From positions 2,891,501 through 2,955,500 of the forward strand of contig NZ_CP045201.1 in assembly GCF_014899185.1 (NCBI RefSeq): a DNA stretch of 64,000 nucleotides. Direction: 5' to 3'. Below the pieces are notes generated by a model that had not been told where the DNA came from, ran no database searches, and saw nothing but the letters and a program-made list of their open reading frames with translations. This document shows positions 28,363-36,897 of the stretch, piece by piece (within the stretch, counting starts at the first letter, position 1; every line of letters starts with the position of its first letter). Both the position numbers and the translations under genes were made by a program. The stretch comes from Pseudooceanicola spongiae (GTDB lineage Bacteria > Pseudomonadota > Alphaproteobacteria > Rhodobacterales > Rhodobacteraceae).

Positions 28363-29604
28363 ATGAGCAAAGATCCCATCGATCCCGCCGCCCTCGACCG
28401 CCTGGCCGAGGTGGCCGTCAAGGTCGGCCTCAACCTTCAACCGGGTCAGGACCTCATCCTGACCGCTCCCACCACCGCCCTGCCGCTGGTGCGTCGCATC
28501 GCCGCCGCCGCCTACCGCGCCGGGGCCGGCGTCGTCACGCCGATCCTGTCGGACGCCGAAGTCACCCTCGCCCGCTACCAGCACGGCCATGAAGAGACCT
28601 TCGACACCGCCCCGAACTGGCTCTACAACGGCATGGCCGAGGCCTATGGCAACAACGCCGCCCGCATGGCCATCGTCGGCGACGACCCGATGCTGCTGGC
28701 CGAGGTCGACGCCGCCAAGGTCGCTCGCGCAGGCAAGGCCAACTCCATCGCCTACAAACCCGCGCTGTCGAAGATCTCCAACTTCGACATCAACTGGACC
28801 ATCGTCAGCTACCCCGGCACCGAGTGGGCGCAGCGCATGTTCCCCGACCTCTCGGCCGAGGACGCCACTGCCAAGCTTGCCGACGCGATCTTCGCCGCCT
28901 CGCGCGTCACCGGCACCGATGCCGTGGCCGAATGGACCACTCACAATGCCGCCCTGCGCACCCGCACCCAATGGCTGAACGCACAGCGCTTCGACGCCCT
29001 GCACTACACCGGCCCCGGCACCGACCTGACCATCGGCCTTGCCGACGACCACGAATGGCACGGCGGCGCGTCCGAGGCGAAGAACGGCGTCATGTGCAAT
29101 CCCAACATGCCGACCGAAGAGGTCTTCACCACCCCCCACGCCCACCGCGTCAACGGCACCGTGCGCGCCACAAAACCGCTCGCCCACCAAGGCAACCTGA
29201 TCGAGCATATCGAGATGACCTTCAAGGATGGCCGCGCCGTCTCGGCCACGGCGTCCAGCGGCGAGGCCAACCTGATCAAGCTGATCGACACCGACGAGGG
29301 CGCGCGCCGTCTGGGCGAAGTCGCCCTCGTGCCCCACTCCTCGCCGATCTCCGCGTCAGGCCTGCTGTTCTACAACACCCTGTTTGACGAAAATGCCTCC
29401 TGCCACATCGCGCTTGGCCAGTGCTACTCCAAGTGCTTCCTCGACGGCGCGACCCTGACCGAGGCCGAGATTTCGGAAAAGGGCGGCAATTCCAGCATGA
29501 TCCACGTCGACTGGATGATCGGCAGCGACGAGATCGACATCGACGGCATCAAGCCAGATGGCACCCGCGTCCCCGTTTTCCGCAAGGGCGAATGGGCGCA
29601 ATAA
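28363..29604 (+). CDS. M29-family aminopeptidase
   Basis: Metal-dependent aminopeptidase of the M29 (thermophilic aminopeptidase T/S) family, 413 residues, cytoplasmic, releasing N-terminal residues from peptides. Features: LNLQPGQDLILTAPTTALPLV at the start, TIGLADDHEWHGG, a GVMCNPNMPTEEVFTTPH block carrying metal ligands, FDENASCHIALGQCY, and the terminal NSSMIHVDWMIGSDEIDID. AGGAG lies 6 nt before the ATG. A perfect hairpin follows the stop. Confidence 0.9.
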   Translation: MSKDPIDPAALDRLAEVAVKVGLNLQPGQDLILTAPTTALPLVRRIAAAAYRAGAGVVTPILSDAEVTLARYQHGHEETFDTAPNWLYNGMAEAYGNNAARMAIVGDDPMLLAEVDAAKVARAGKANSIAYKPALSKISNFDINWTIVSYPGTEWAQRMFPDLSAEDATAKLADAIFAASRVTGTDAVAEWTTHNAALRTRTQWLNAQRFDALHYTGPGTDLTIGLADDHEWHGGASEAKNGVMCNPNMPTEEVFTTPHAHRVNGTVRATKPLAHQGNLIEHIEMTFKDGRAVSATASSGEANLIKLIDTDEGARRLGEVALVPHSSPISASGLLFYNTLFDENASCHIALGQCYSKCFLDGATLTEAEISEKGGNSSMIHVDWMIGSDEIDIDGIKPDGTRVPVFRKGEWAQ

Positions 29605-29613
29605 AACCCCTCC

Positions 29614-29637
29614 GGCGGGGGCACATCAGCCCCCGCC
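29614..29637 (+). terminator. hairpin after the aminopeptidase gene
   Basis: Perfect 9-bp stem GGCGGGGGC / GCCCCCGCC with a 6-nt ACATCA loop starting 10 nt after the stop. There is no T run, so intrinsic termination is likely but not certain. Confidence 0.5.
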
Positions 29638-29694
29638 CACTTGACCTTGGCCGCCGCCCATGGTGTCACCGCCTCCAGCCATAGGACGAAGACC

Positions 29695-30144
29695 ATGCCA
29701 GATCTCTACGCCTTCACCGACGGAGCCTGCTCCGGCAATCCCGGCCCCGGCGGCTGGGGCACCCTGCTGCAAGCCCGCGAAGGCACCACGGTCGTCAAAG
29801 AGCGTGAGCTGAAGGGTGGCGAGGCCAATACCACCAACAACCGCATGGAACTGCTGGCCGCGATCAACGCGCTTGAGGCGCTGGAGCGCCCGACCAAGCT
29901 GACCATCTTCACCGACAGCCAGTACGTCAAGAACGGCGTCACCAGCTGGATTCACGGCTGGAAGCGCAACGGCTGGAAGACTGCCGCCAAGCAGCCCGTC
30001 AAGAACGCCGACCTCTGGCAACAGCTCGACGCGGCGCAAAAGCGCCACACCGTGACCTGGGAATGGGTCAAGGGCCACGCCGGCCACCCCGAGAACGAGC
30101 GCGCCGACGAACTCGCCCGCGCTGGAATGGCGCCCTTCAAGTAA
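29695..30144 (+). CDS. rnhA: ribonuclease HI
   Basis: RNase HI, 149 residues, degrades the RNA strand of RNA-DNA hybrids. The catalytic DEDD residues are seen in [38 protein letters not shown] and NERADELAR; the basic handle region ([18 protein letters not shown]) is present. Start 29695 with AGGA 8 nt upstream is preferred over the longer in-frame reading from 29641. Confidence 0.95.
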   Translation: MPDLYAFTDGACSGNPGPGGWGTLLQAREGTTVVKERELKGGEANTTNNRMELLAAINALEALERPTKLTIFTDSQYVKNGVTSWIHGWKRNGWKTAAKQPVKNADLWQQLDAAQKRHTVTWEWVKGHAGHPENERADELARAGMAPFK

Positions 30145-30176
30145 GCCCGGCCGCCCCGCACAAGGCATTCTCTCCC

Positions 30177-30194
30177 CCCCTGCACGCGCAGGGG
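30177..30194 (+). terminator. hairpin after rnhA
   Basis: CCCCTGC ACGC GCAGGGG, a perfect 7-bp stem with a tetraloop, 33 nt after the rnhA stop. No T run follows. Confidence 0.45.
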
Positions 30195-30359
30195 CTAAAA
30201 CGTTGTCGCGCTGTGATCTTTTTCTGCTAAGCTGAACACGAAACCGCGGGCGCAACCCCTGCGGGAGATCCGGCCATAACGTCGCGCGGCACAAACGCCG
30301 CATGGGCCTCCCGGTCCGGTAACGTCATAAACGACAGCGACAAATCCAGTGAGGCGCAC
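30195..30359 (+). promoter_or_regulatory. leader/promoter region of the cytochrome bd operon
   Basis: A possible sigma-70 promoter TTGTCG .. 18 bp .. CTAAGC lies near 30203-30232. Downstream is a GC-rich leader of more than 100 nt with potential pairing such as GCGGC ACAAAC GCCGC. GAGG precedes cydA by 5 nt. No FNR-type box was recognised. Confidence 0.4.
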
Positions 30360-31796
30360 ATGCAAGACTTCCTCGGTCTGGACGCCGTGACACTCGCCCG
30401 CATTCAGTTCGGGTTCACCGTGTCCTTCCACTTCATCTTCCCGTCCTTCACCATCGGGCTGGCCAGCTACCTTGCCGTGCTCAACGCGCTGTGGCTGAAG
30501 ACCCGCGACGAAACCTACCTCAGGCTGTTCCGCTACTGGGTCAAGATCTTCGCGATCGTCTTTGCCATGGGCGTCGTGTCGGGCATCGTCATGTCCTACC
30601 AGTTCGGCACCAACTGGTCGGTCTTTTCCGACAAGGCCGGCCCGGTGATCGGCCCGCTCATGGCCTACGAAGTGCTTACGGCGTTCTTTCTTGAGGCAGG
30701 CTTCCTCGGGATCATGCTGTTCGGTCGCTCGAAGGTCGGTGAGGGGCTGCATATGTTCGCCACCGCCATGGTCGCGGTCGGCACGGCCATCTCGGCCACC
30801 TGGATCCTGTCGGTGAATTCCTGGATGCAGACGCCGCAGGGCTTTATCATGGGCGAAAACGGCCAGTACCTGCCCGCTGACTGGCTGGAAATCATCTTCA
30901 ACCCGTCCTTCCCCTACCGGCTGGCCCATGCGCTGACGGCCTCCTACCTGACCACGGCGCTGGTCGTGGGCGGGGTCGGTGCCTGGCACCTGCTGCGCGG
31001 GCGCAGCCGCAACACCGGCGTGCGGATCATGTTCTCCATGGCGATGTGGATGGCGGCTGTTGTCGCGCCGCTGCAGATCGTCCTCGGTGATGCCCATGGG
31101 CTGAACACGCTGGAGCATCAGCCGATGAAGGTCGCCGCAATGGAGGGCCACTTCCAGAGCCACCCCGACGGCGCGCCGCTGATCCTGTTCGGCCTGCCCG
31201 ATCAGGACACGCAGACGGTGAAGTACAAGATCGAGATCCCCAAGCTGTCGTCGCTGATCCTCACCCATTCGTGGAACGGTGCACTCAGCGGGCTCGACAC
31301 GATACCGCGCGATCAGCAGCCCCCGGTTGCCATCGTCTTCTGGTCCTTCCGCGTCATGGTGGGCCTTGGCTTCCTGATGATGGGCGTCGGGCTCTGGTCG
31401 CTCTGGGCGCGCTGGCGCGGGCAGCTCTATGACGCCCGCTGGCTGCACCGCCTCGCTGTCGTCATGGGGCCCTCGGGTTTCGTCGCCGTCATCGCCGGCT
31501 GGATCACGACCGAAGTCGGCCGCCAGCCATGGGTGATCTACGGCCACCTCGCCACCGCCGATTCGCACTCGCCCCTCGATGCGGCGGCTGTCGGCACCTC
31601 GCTGATCGCCTTCGTCGTCGTCTACTTCCTGCTGTTCGGCTCGGGCGTGGCCTATATCCTGCGCCTGATGTCCAAACCACCCGAGCCACGCGAGGCGAGG
31701 ATCAAGGATGGCGCCGGACCGATGCACGCCGCGGGCCTTGGCGCGGTCCATGGTGAGACTTACGACAGCGCGTCCGACAGGGGGACAGCACAATGA
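30360..31796 (+). CDS. cydA: cytochrome bd-type (cyanide-insensitive) ubiquinol oxidase subunit I
   Basis: CydA/CioA, 478 residues, the haem-bearing subunit of a bd-type quinol oxidase reducing O2 to water in the inner membrane. The N-terminal RIQFGFTVSFHFIFPSF carries a haem histidine (H24), and GRQPW near ITTEVGRQPWVIYG is conserved. The periplasmic Q-loop is short, fitting the cyanide-insensitive CIO group. cydB overlaps it by 4 nt and a 31-codon gene follows cydB. Confidence 0.93.
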   Translation: MQDFLGLDAVTLARIQFGFTVSFHFIFPSFTIGLASYLAVLNALWLKTRDETYLRLFRYWVKIFAIVFAMGVVSGIVMSYQFGTNWSVFSDKAGPVIGPLMAYEVLTAFFLEAGFLGIMLFGRSKVGEGLHMFATAMVAVGTAISATWILSVNSWMQTPQGFIMGENGQYLPADWLEIIFNPSFPYRLAHALTASYLTTALVVGGVGAWHLLRGRSRNTGVRIMFSMAMWMAAVVAPLQIVLGDAHGLNTLEHQPMKVAAMEGHFQSHPDGAPLILFGLPDQDTQTVKYKIEIPKLSSLILTHSWNGALSGLDTIPRDQQPPVAIVFWSFRVMVGLGFLMMGVGLWSLWARWRGQLYDARWLHRLAVVMGPSGFVAVIAGWITTEVGRQPWVIYGHLATADSHSPLDAAAVGTSLIAFVVVYFLLFGSGVAYILRLMSKPPEPREARIKDGAGPMHAAGLGAVHGETYDSASDRGTAQ

Positions 31797-32815
31797 TCGA
31801 CATGCTCACAGACCTGACCGTCATCTGGGCGCTGCTGCTGGCGCTGTCCGTGTTCATCTACGTGGCGCTGGACGGCTTTGACCTTGGCATCGGCATCCTC
31901 TACCCGCTGTTTCCACAGAAAAAGGACCGCGATCTGCTGATGAACGCTGTCGCCCCGGTCTGGGACGGCAACGAGACCTGGCTGGTCCTTGGCGGGGGCG
32001 GCCTGATGGCGGCCTTTCCGCTGGCCTACGCGGTGCTGCTGCCCGCGCTCTACCCGCCGATCATCATCATGTTGCTGGCGCTGGTGTTTCGCGGCGTCGC
32101 GTTTGAGTTCCGCTGGCGCTCAGGCTCCCGCTTCACCCGCCGTGCCTGGGACGCCTCCTTCTTCTGGGGCTCGCTGCTCGCCTCCTTCATGCAGGGCATC
32201 ACCCTTGGCGCTCTGCTGCAGGGCATCAAGGTCGAGGGCCGCGCCTATGCTGGCGGCTGGTGGGACTGGCTGACCCCCTTCACCCTGCTGACCGGCGTCG
32301 CCGTGGTCTGCGGCTATACGCTGCTCGGTACCTGCTATCTGAACTGGAAGCTGGAGGGCGCGATTCAGACCCGCGTGCGCCACATGGCCCGCCGCCTCGG
32401 ACTGGCCACGCTGATCTTCATCGTCGCGGTCAGCCTCGCCACACCCTTCCTGACGGGCGAGTATTACCTGCGCTGGTTCACATGGCCCTCGATGCTGGTG
32501 GCGGCGCCTGTGCCGATTCTGCTGGCGCTCATCGCGCTCAGCTTTGCCCGCTCGCTGTTTGCCAAGCGGCGCGACTGGGCCCCCTTTGCGCTGGCGCTGG
32601 CGATGTTCGCGCTCTGCTTCATGGGGTTGGGCCTGTCGATGTGGCCGAACGTGATCCCGCCGTCGATCACCATCTGGGACGCCGCCTCGCCGCGCTCCAG
32701 CCAGGTGTTCATGCTCTGGGGGGCGGCAATCATGCTGCCGATCATCCTCAGCTACACGGGCTATGCCTACTACGTCTTCCGCGGCAAGCTTGACCCGGAC
32801 GAGGGGTATCACTGA
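31793..32815 (+). CDS. cydB: cytochrome bd-type ubiquinol oxidase subunit II
   Basis: CydB/CioB, 340 residues, eight to nine membrane helices pairing with CydA. Conserved segments: ALDGFDLGIGILYPLF, APVWDGNETWLVLGGGGLMAAFP and FRGVAFEFRWR. ATG overlaps the cydA stop (ATGA). No cydDC transport genes are nearby, as is usual for CIO operons. Its stop overlaps the next small gene by one base. Confidence 0.94.
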   Translation: MIDMLTDLTVIWALLLALSVFIYVALDGFDLGIGILYPLFPQKKDRDLLMNAVAPVWDGNETWLVLGGGGLMAAFPLAYAVLLPALYPPIIIMLLALVFRGVAFEFRWRSGSRFTRRAWDASFFWGSLLASFMQGITLGALLQGIKVEGRAYAGGWWDWLTPFTLLTGVAVVCGYTLLGTCYLNWKLEGAIQTRVRHMARRLGLATLIFIVAVSLATPFLTGEYYLRWFTWPSMLVAAPVPILLALIALSFARSLFAKRRDWAPFALALAMFALCFMGLGLSMWPNVIPPSITIWDAASPRSSQVFMLWGAAIMLPIILSYTGYAYYVFRGKLDPDEGYH

Positions 32816-32910
32816 TGCGCCGTGTCCTGTGGTTTGCGGGCCTCTACATCATCGGCCTCGGCGGGATCACCGCCGTCGCCCTGCTGATCCGCGCCGCCCT
32901 GCCTTACTGA
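32815..32910 (+). CDS. DUF2474 / CydX-like small subunit of bd oxidase
   Basis: 31 residues starting MRRVLWFAGLYIIG and ending IRAALPY: a single transmembrane helix with an N-terminal basic flank and tryptophan at the membrane entry. It begins in the cydB stop (TGATG overlap), so it is surely co-translated. CIO-type operons commonly end with a DUF2474 peptide, analogous to CydX, which stabilises the haem region. The assignment rests on position, size and pattern. Confidence 0.75.
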   Translation: MRRVLWFAGLYIIGLGGITAVALLIRAALPY

Positions 32911-32916
32911 CGCCAA

Positions 32917-32942
32917 AGCCCTGCCCCCAAGGGGGCGGGGCT
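32917..32942. terminator. hairpin between the cyd operon and fmt
   Basis: AGCCCTGCCCCC AA GGGGGCGGGGCT, 12 pairs including one G-T, directly between the convergent genes and touching the fmt stop codon. It could serve both; there are no T runs. Confidence 0.55.
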
Positions 32943-33850
32943 CACCCCAGCCGCGCGCCCTTGCCAATCGGCACGCCGCGCAAAAAGACATCCGCCGTCT
33001 GCGGCCCCTTGCCCGCCCGCTGCAGTTTCAGCAGCTGCACAGCGCCCGCGCCACAGGCCACGCTCAGCGCATCATCCAGCACCTCACCCGGAGCACCCTC
33101 GCCACGGACCACCCGCGAGCCGAGCAGCTTCACCCGCTGCCCGTCATGTTCGACCCAAGCCCCGGGAAACGGCGACAGCCCCCGGATCAGCCGGTCGACC
33201 TCCTCCGCAGGCAGCGCGAAATCCACCCGAGCCTCGGCCTTGTCGATCTTTTTCGCATAGGTCACGCCGTCTTCGGGCTGCGCCTCAGGCATCAGATCAT
33301 CGACCTGCGCCAAAGCCTCAACGATCAGCGCCGCGCCCATCTGCGACAGCCGGTCATGCAGCTCCGCCGTGGTTTCCTCAGCCCCAATCGCCGTTGCGCG
33401 GCGTAGCAACACCGGCCCGGTGTCCAGCCCCGCCTCCATCTGCATAATGCAGATGCCGGTCTCGGCGTCCCCGGCCATGATCGCGCGGTGGATCGGCGCG
33501 GCCCCACGCCAGCGCGGCAACAGGCTCGCATGGATGTTCAGACAGCCCTTCGCGGGCGCGTCCAGCACCGCCTGCGGCAGGATCAGCCCATAGGCGACCA
33601 CCACGGCGATGTCAGCGTTCAGCGCGGCAAACTCGGCCTGCGCCGCCTCGCCCTTCAGCGACACCGGATGGCGGACCTCCAGCCCCAGCTCCTCAGCCCG
33701 CGCATGCACCGGAGTCGGTCGGTCCTTCTTGCCCCGGCCCGCAGGCCGTGGCGGCTGGCAATAGACGCAGGCAATCTCATGCCCCGCCGCGACCAGCGCC
33801 TCAAGCACCGGCACCGAAAACTCCGGCGTTCCCATGAAGATCACACGCAT
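32942..33850 (-). CDS. fmt: methionyl-tRNA formyltransferase
   Basis: Fmt, 302 residues, formylates the initiator Met-tRNA. Formyl-binding and catalytic segments are seen: [37 protein letters not shown] and [20 protein letters not shown]. The C-terminal tRNA-binding OB domain follows from ~205. ATG 33850 has GGGAGA upstream. It is the last gene of a minus-strand operon with three deformylase genes, the enzymes that remove the formyl group Fmt adds. Confidence 0.95.
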   Translation of the reverse strand: MRVIFMGTPEFSVPVLEALVAAGHEIACVYCQPPRPAGRGKKDRPTPVHARAEELGLEVRHPVSLKGEAAQAEFAALNADIAVVVAYGLILPQAVLDAPAKGCLNIHASLLPRWRGAAPIHRAIMAGDAETGICIMQMEAGLDTGPVLLRRATAIGAEETTAELHDRLSQMGAALIVEALAQVDDLMPEAQPEDGVTYAKKIDKAEARVDFALPAEEVDRLIRGLSPFPGAWVEHDGQRVKLLGSRVVRGEGAPGEVLDDALSVACGAGAVQLLKLQRAGKGPQTADVFLRGVPIGKGARLG

Positions 33851-33909
33851 ATCATCTCTCCCTGCCACAGCCACAGCACGTAGGGCGGGGGGCACCCCGC
33901 CACCCGGCC

Positions 33910-34404
33910 TCAGCCCGCCTTCTTGGCCCGACGCAACAGCATGTCGCGCTTCACCTTGCTCAGGTGGTCGAAATACATCTTTCCCGCCAGATGGTCGATC
34001 TGATGCTGCACGGAGGTTGCCCAGAGACCAACAAAGTCCTTGTCCTCGACCTCACCCGCCTCGTTGAGAAACCGCACCGTCACGGCACGGGGCCGCTCAA
34101 TTTTGGCCGAAACACCGGGCAGGTTCGGGCTGGCTTCCTCATGTGGGCGCAGCTGGATGCTGGCGTGCAGCACCTCGGGGTTGGCCATGCGCACGACCTT
34201 GCCGCGCTCCTCGCTGGCATCAACAACGGCGAGGCGCAGCATCACACCGATCTGCGGCGCGGCGAGGCCGACTCCCGGCATTTCCTCCATCGTGTCGATC
34301 ATGTCCCGCCAGATCGCGCGGATCTCGTCGGTGATCTCCTCGACATCGATGGCAGGGGTGCGCAGGCGCTTGTCGGGCCAGGGGATGCAACGGCGGGATG
34401 TCAT
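33910..34404 (-). CDS. peptide deformylase-like protein, degenerate active site
   Basis: 164 residues, clearly deformylase-related: motif 1 [10 protein letters not shown] is intact. In motif 2 the metal cysteine is lost (SPNLPG instead of EGCLS), and in motif 3 HExxH has become HQIDH, so both the cysteine ligand and the catalytic glutamate are missing. Classical deformylase activity is unlikely; it may be regulatory, structural, or act on another substrate. It overlaps the preceding deformylase gene by 4 nt and precedes fmt. The frame is open and conserved in shape, so not an obvious pseudogene. Confidence 0.85.
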   Translation of the reverse strand: MTSRRCIPWPDKRLRTPAIDVEEITDEIRAIWRDMIDTMEEMPGVGLAAPQIGVMLRLAVVDASEERGKVVRMANPEVLHASIQLRPHEEASPNLPGVSAKIERPRAVTVRFLNEAGEVEDKDFVGLWATSVQHQIDHLAGKMYFDHLSKVKRDMLLRRAKKAG

Positions 34405-34898
34405 TTCAGAACCTCGTAAGCTGTCATCAGGTCGCGCAAGGCGCCGGGAGCGAGGTAATTGAGATAGACCCGCCCCTCGAGATGATCGAATTCATGTTGG
34501 GCACAGACCGCCTCGAACCCGCTCAGCCGCTCTTCATGCACCGCCCAGTCGAGGTCGTGCCAGCGCAGGATCACCTCGGCCGGGCGCGGCACGTCGGCAC
34601 TCACTCCGGGGATCGAAAGACAGCCCTCGGTGTGCACCGCCATCGCGTCAGAACGCCAGAGGATCTCGGGGTTGAGACAGGCGCGCGGGCTCGGCGTGCC
34701 CTCTTTCCAGGTGCAGTCCATCACAAACACGCGGGCCAGCACACCGACCTGACTGGCGGCCAGCCCCCGGCCCGGCGCGGCATACATCGTGTCGAACATA
34801 TCGGCGACGAAGCCGCGGACATCTTCGCCCGGCGTGATCGGATCACAGACCGCCTTCAGGCTGGGGTCGGGCCAGCGCAGGATGTCCAGCACCGCCAT
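34401..34898 (-). CDS. peptide deformylase (second copy)
   Basis: 165 residues with an intact-looking active site: motif 2 EGCLSIP (metal cysteine) and motif 3 QHEFDHLEG (HExxH). Motif 1 is slightly unusual, GRGLAASQVG instead of GxGLAAxQ with proline. It would remove the N-formyl group from nascent proteins. It overlaps the degenerate paralogue by 4 nt and lies 22 nt after the first deformylase gene. Confidence 0.88.
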   Translation of the reverse strand: MAVLDILRWPDPSLKAVCDPITPGEDVRGFVADMFDTMYAAPGRGLAASQVGVLARVFVMDCTWKEGTPSPRACLNPEILWRSDAMAVHTEGCLSIPGVSADVPRPAEVILRWHDLDWAVHEERLSGFEAVCAQHEFDHLEGRVYLNYLAPGALRDLMTAYEVLK

Positions 34899-34920
34899 GG
34901 CTCAGCAGACCCCCAAAGGT

Positions 34921-35439
34921 TCAGTCACGGGCCATTTCGCGCTTCAGCTTCTGCATCTTGCGGGTGATCATCTGGCGCTTGATCGGCGTCAGGTAGTCGA
35001 TGAACAGCTTGCCATCGAGGTGGTCGATCTCGTGCTGCACGCAGACCGCCCAAAGGCCCTCGAAGGTCTCTTCCTGCTCGGCACCGTTGCGATCCATCCA
35101 GCGGGCCGTGACCTCGGCGGGGCGGGTCACAGCGGCATATTGATCCGGGATCGACAGACAGCCTTCTTCATAGGACTGCATGTCATCACTGGCGGCGATG
35201 ATCTCGGGGTTGAACATGACCAGCGGGCGCGGCGCCTCGCCTTCTTCCTTGACACAGTCGAGCACGACGAGGCGCTGCAGAACACCGATCTGCGGCGCGG
35301 CCAGACCGATGCCCGGCGCGTCATACATGGTTTCCAGCATGTCATCGGACAGCTTGCGCAGCGCATCCGAGATATCGGACAGCGGCTCGGCCAGCTTCTT
35401 CAGGCGCGGGTCGGGGTGGATCAGGATCTGGCGTTTCAT
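34921..35439 (-). CDS. def: peptide deformylase (principal copy)
   Basis: 172 residues with all three canonical motifs: [17 protein letters not shown] and QHEIDHLDG. It acts at the ribosome exit on N-formylmethionine. Start 35439 (MKRQILIHPDPRLKK) matches the family's usual beginning; ATG 35448 is possible. First gene of the def-def-def-fmt operon, divergent from the MalY-type gene. Confidence 0.94.
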   Translation of the reverse strand: MKRQILIHPDPRLKKLAEPLSDISDALRKLSDDMLETMYDAPGIGLAAPQIGVLQRLVVLDCVKEEGEAPRPLVMFNPEIIAASDDMQSYEEGCLSIPDQYAAVTRPAEVTARWMDRNGAEQEETFEGLWAVCVQHEIDHLDGKLFIDYLTPIKRQMITRKMQKLKREMARD

Positions 35440-35561
35440 CTGCCCCATGTAGGACAAGCTTTGCCCTTGCGCAATATTGCCCGCACCAGCGCGCCAGAGG
35501 CCACGCACCCTTGCGCCGGGCGTGCAAATCAATAGCCTCATCCCCAACCACAGGAGAGACC

Positions 35562-36734
35562 ATGAATTTCGACGAGATCATCGAACGGCGCGGCACCCAT
35601 TCCTCGAAATGGGACGGTATGGAGAGCTATTGTGGCGTGTCCCCCGAGGACGGTCTGCCGATGTGGGTCGCGGATATGGATTTCCGCCCGCCTGCCTGTG
35701 TGCAAACGGCGCTGCAGGCGTACCTCGACACCGGGATCTATGGCTATTTCGGCGACGACAGTGCCTATCTGGCTGCGATCTGCTGGTGGATGGACAATCG
35801 CCACGGCTGGACGCTGGACCCCAAGGCGATCTTCTCGACCCATGGTCTGGTCAATGGCACCGGCCTCTGCATTCAGGCCTATACCCAGCCCGGCGACGGC
35901 GTGGTGCTGTTCACCCCGGTCTATCACGCCTTCGCCCGCGTCATCAAAGCTGCAGGGCGCGCGGTCGTCGAGTGTGAACTGGCCCTGAACGATGGCCGCT
36001 ACGAGATGGACTTCGAGGCCTACGATGCCCAGATGACGGGCAAGGAATCGATGGTCATCCTGTGTTCCCCGCACAACCCAGGTGGCCGCGTCTGGACCCG
36101 GGAGGAGCTGCAGGGAGTCGCCGACTTTGCCAAGCGTCATGATCTGGTGCTGGTGTCCGATGAGATCCACCATGATCTGGTGATGCCCGGCCAGACGCAT
36201 CTGCCCATGGCGCTGGTCGACGAGAGCATCGAGGACCGTCTGGTGATGATGACCTCCAGCACCAAGACGTTCAATCTGGCGGGTGGCCATGTCGGCAATG
36301 TGATCATCCACAACAAGGCGCTGCGCGCCCGGTTTGCGGCGGTGATGGGCGCGCTCGGCATCTCGCCGAACTCTTTCGCGATGCACATGGCGACGGCGGC
36401 CTATTCGCCGGAAGGCGCGGCCTGGGTCGATGCGCTCTGTGACTATCTCGACGGCAACTGCCGCCTGTTCGATGCCGGGATCGACGCCATCCCCGGACTG
36501 AAGGCAATGCGGCTGGAGGGGACCTACCTCGCCTGGGTCGATTTTTCCGGCACCGGGATGGCGCCTGCCGAAGTGCAGCGGCGCATTCTGGAGGATGCGA
36601 AGATCGCGGTGAACTTCGGCGAGGTCTTCGGGGCGGGCGGCGAAGGCTTCCAGCGGTTCAACCTCGGCACCCAGAGGGTGCGGGTGGAAGAGGCGATCAA
36701 GCGGATGGAGGCGGCGTTTTCCGATCTGCAATAG
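35562..36734 (+). CDS. MalY/PatB-family PLP-dependent lyase (cystathionine beta-lyase-like)
   Basis: 390-residue class I/II aminotransferase-fold enzyme of the MalY/PatB group, usually C-S lyases cleaving cystathionine or cysteine. Seen: LPMWVADMDFRPPACV, CSPHNPGGRVWTREEL, VSDEIHHDLVMPG and the PLP-lysine segment SSTKTFNLAGGH. AGGAGA lies before ATG 35562. A hairpin repeat copy follows the stop. The substrate could be cystathionine or another thioether. Confidence 0.88.
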   Translation: MNFDEIIERRGTHSSKWDGMESYCGVSPEDGLPMWVADMDFRPPACVQTALQAYLDTGIYGYFGDDSAYLAAICWWMDNRHGWTLDPKAIFSTHGLVNGTGLCIQAYTQPGDGVVLFTPVYHAFARVIKAAGRAVVECELALNDGRYEMDFEAYDAQMTGKESMVILCSPHNPGGRVWTREELQGVADFAKRHDLVLVSDEIHHDLVMPGQTHLPMALVDESIEDRLVMMTSSTKTFNLAGGHVGNVIIHNKALRARFAAVMGALGISPNSFAMHMATAAYSPEGAAWVDALCDYLDGNCRLFDAGIDAIPGLKAMRLEGTYLAWVDFSGTGMAPAEVQRRILEDAKIAVNFGEVFGAGGEGFQRFNLGTQRVRVEEAIKRMEAAFSDLQ

Positions 36735-36748
36735 GGCGGGAGGTCTGG

Positions 36749-36799
36749 CCGGGGCGGGGGGCCAGCCCCCCGTGCCCCCCGGGATATTTCCGACAGGGA
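36749..36799 (-). repeat. dispersed hairpin repeat, copy 5 (3' of the MalY-type gene)
   Basis: GGCCGGGGCGGGGGGCC opposite AGCCCCCC forms the hairpin, then CCCCCCGGGATATTT and CGACAGGGA replace the conserved box: a diverged copy. The hairpin is nearest the stop codon at 36734. Confidence 0.55.
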
Positions 36800-36827
36800 A
36801 ACCGTGTCAGAGGCGCCAGATTGCACC

Positions 36828-36863
36828 GTTCAGATACCGCCCGGATACCGACGGGATGCCGAC
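36828..36863 (+). repeat. 11-bp tandem repeat, array A
   Basis: Three units: GTTCAGATACC, GCCCGGATACC, GACGGGATGCC, then GAC. It is intergenic, ahead of the glyoxalase-like gene. The same unit family is found in the opposite orientation at 53320. Confidence 0.8.
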
Positions 36864-36897
36864 ATGAAGATTTCTGATTTCAGAGGGGTTATGGGAT

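Noticed and set aside
30195-30359. Possible small RNA or riboswitch in the cytochrome bd leader
   Set aside because: GC-rich pairing is expected by chance and no family motif was recognised; kept only as a promoter/leader region.
36749-36863. Possible CRISPR-like array from the closely spaced repeats
   Set aside because: The 11-bp units are contiguous and lack spacers of ~30 bp, and no cas genes are present.
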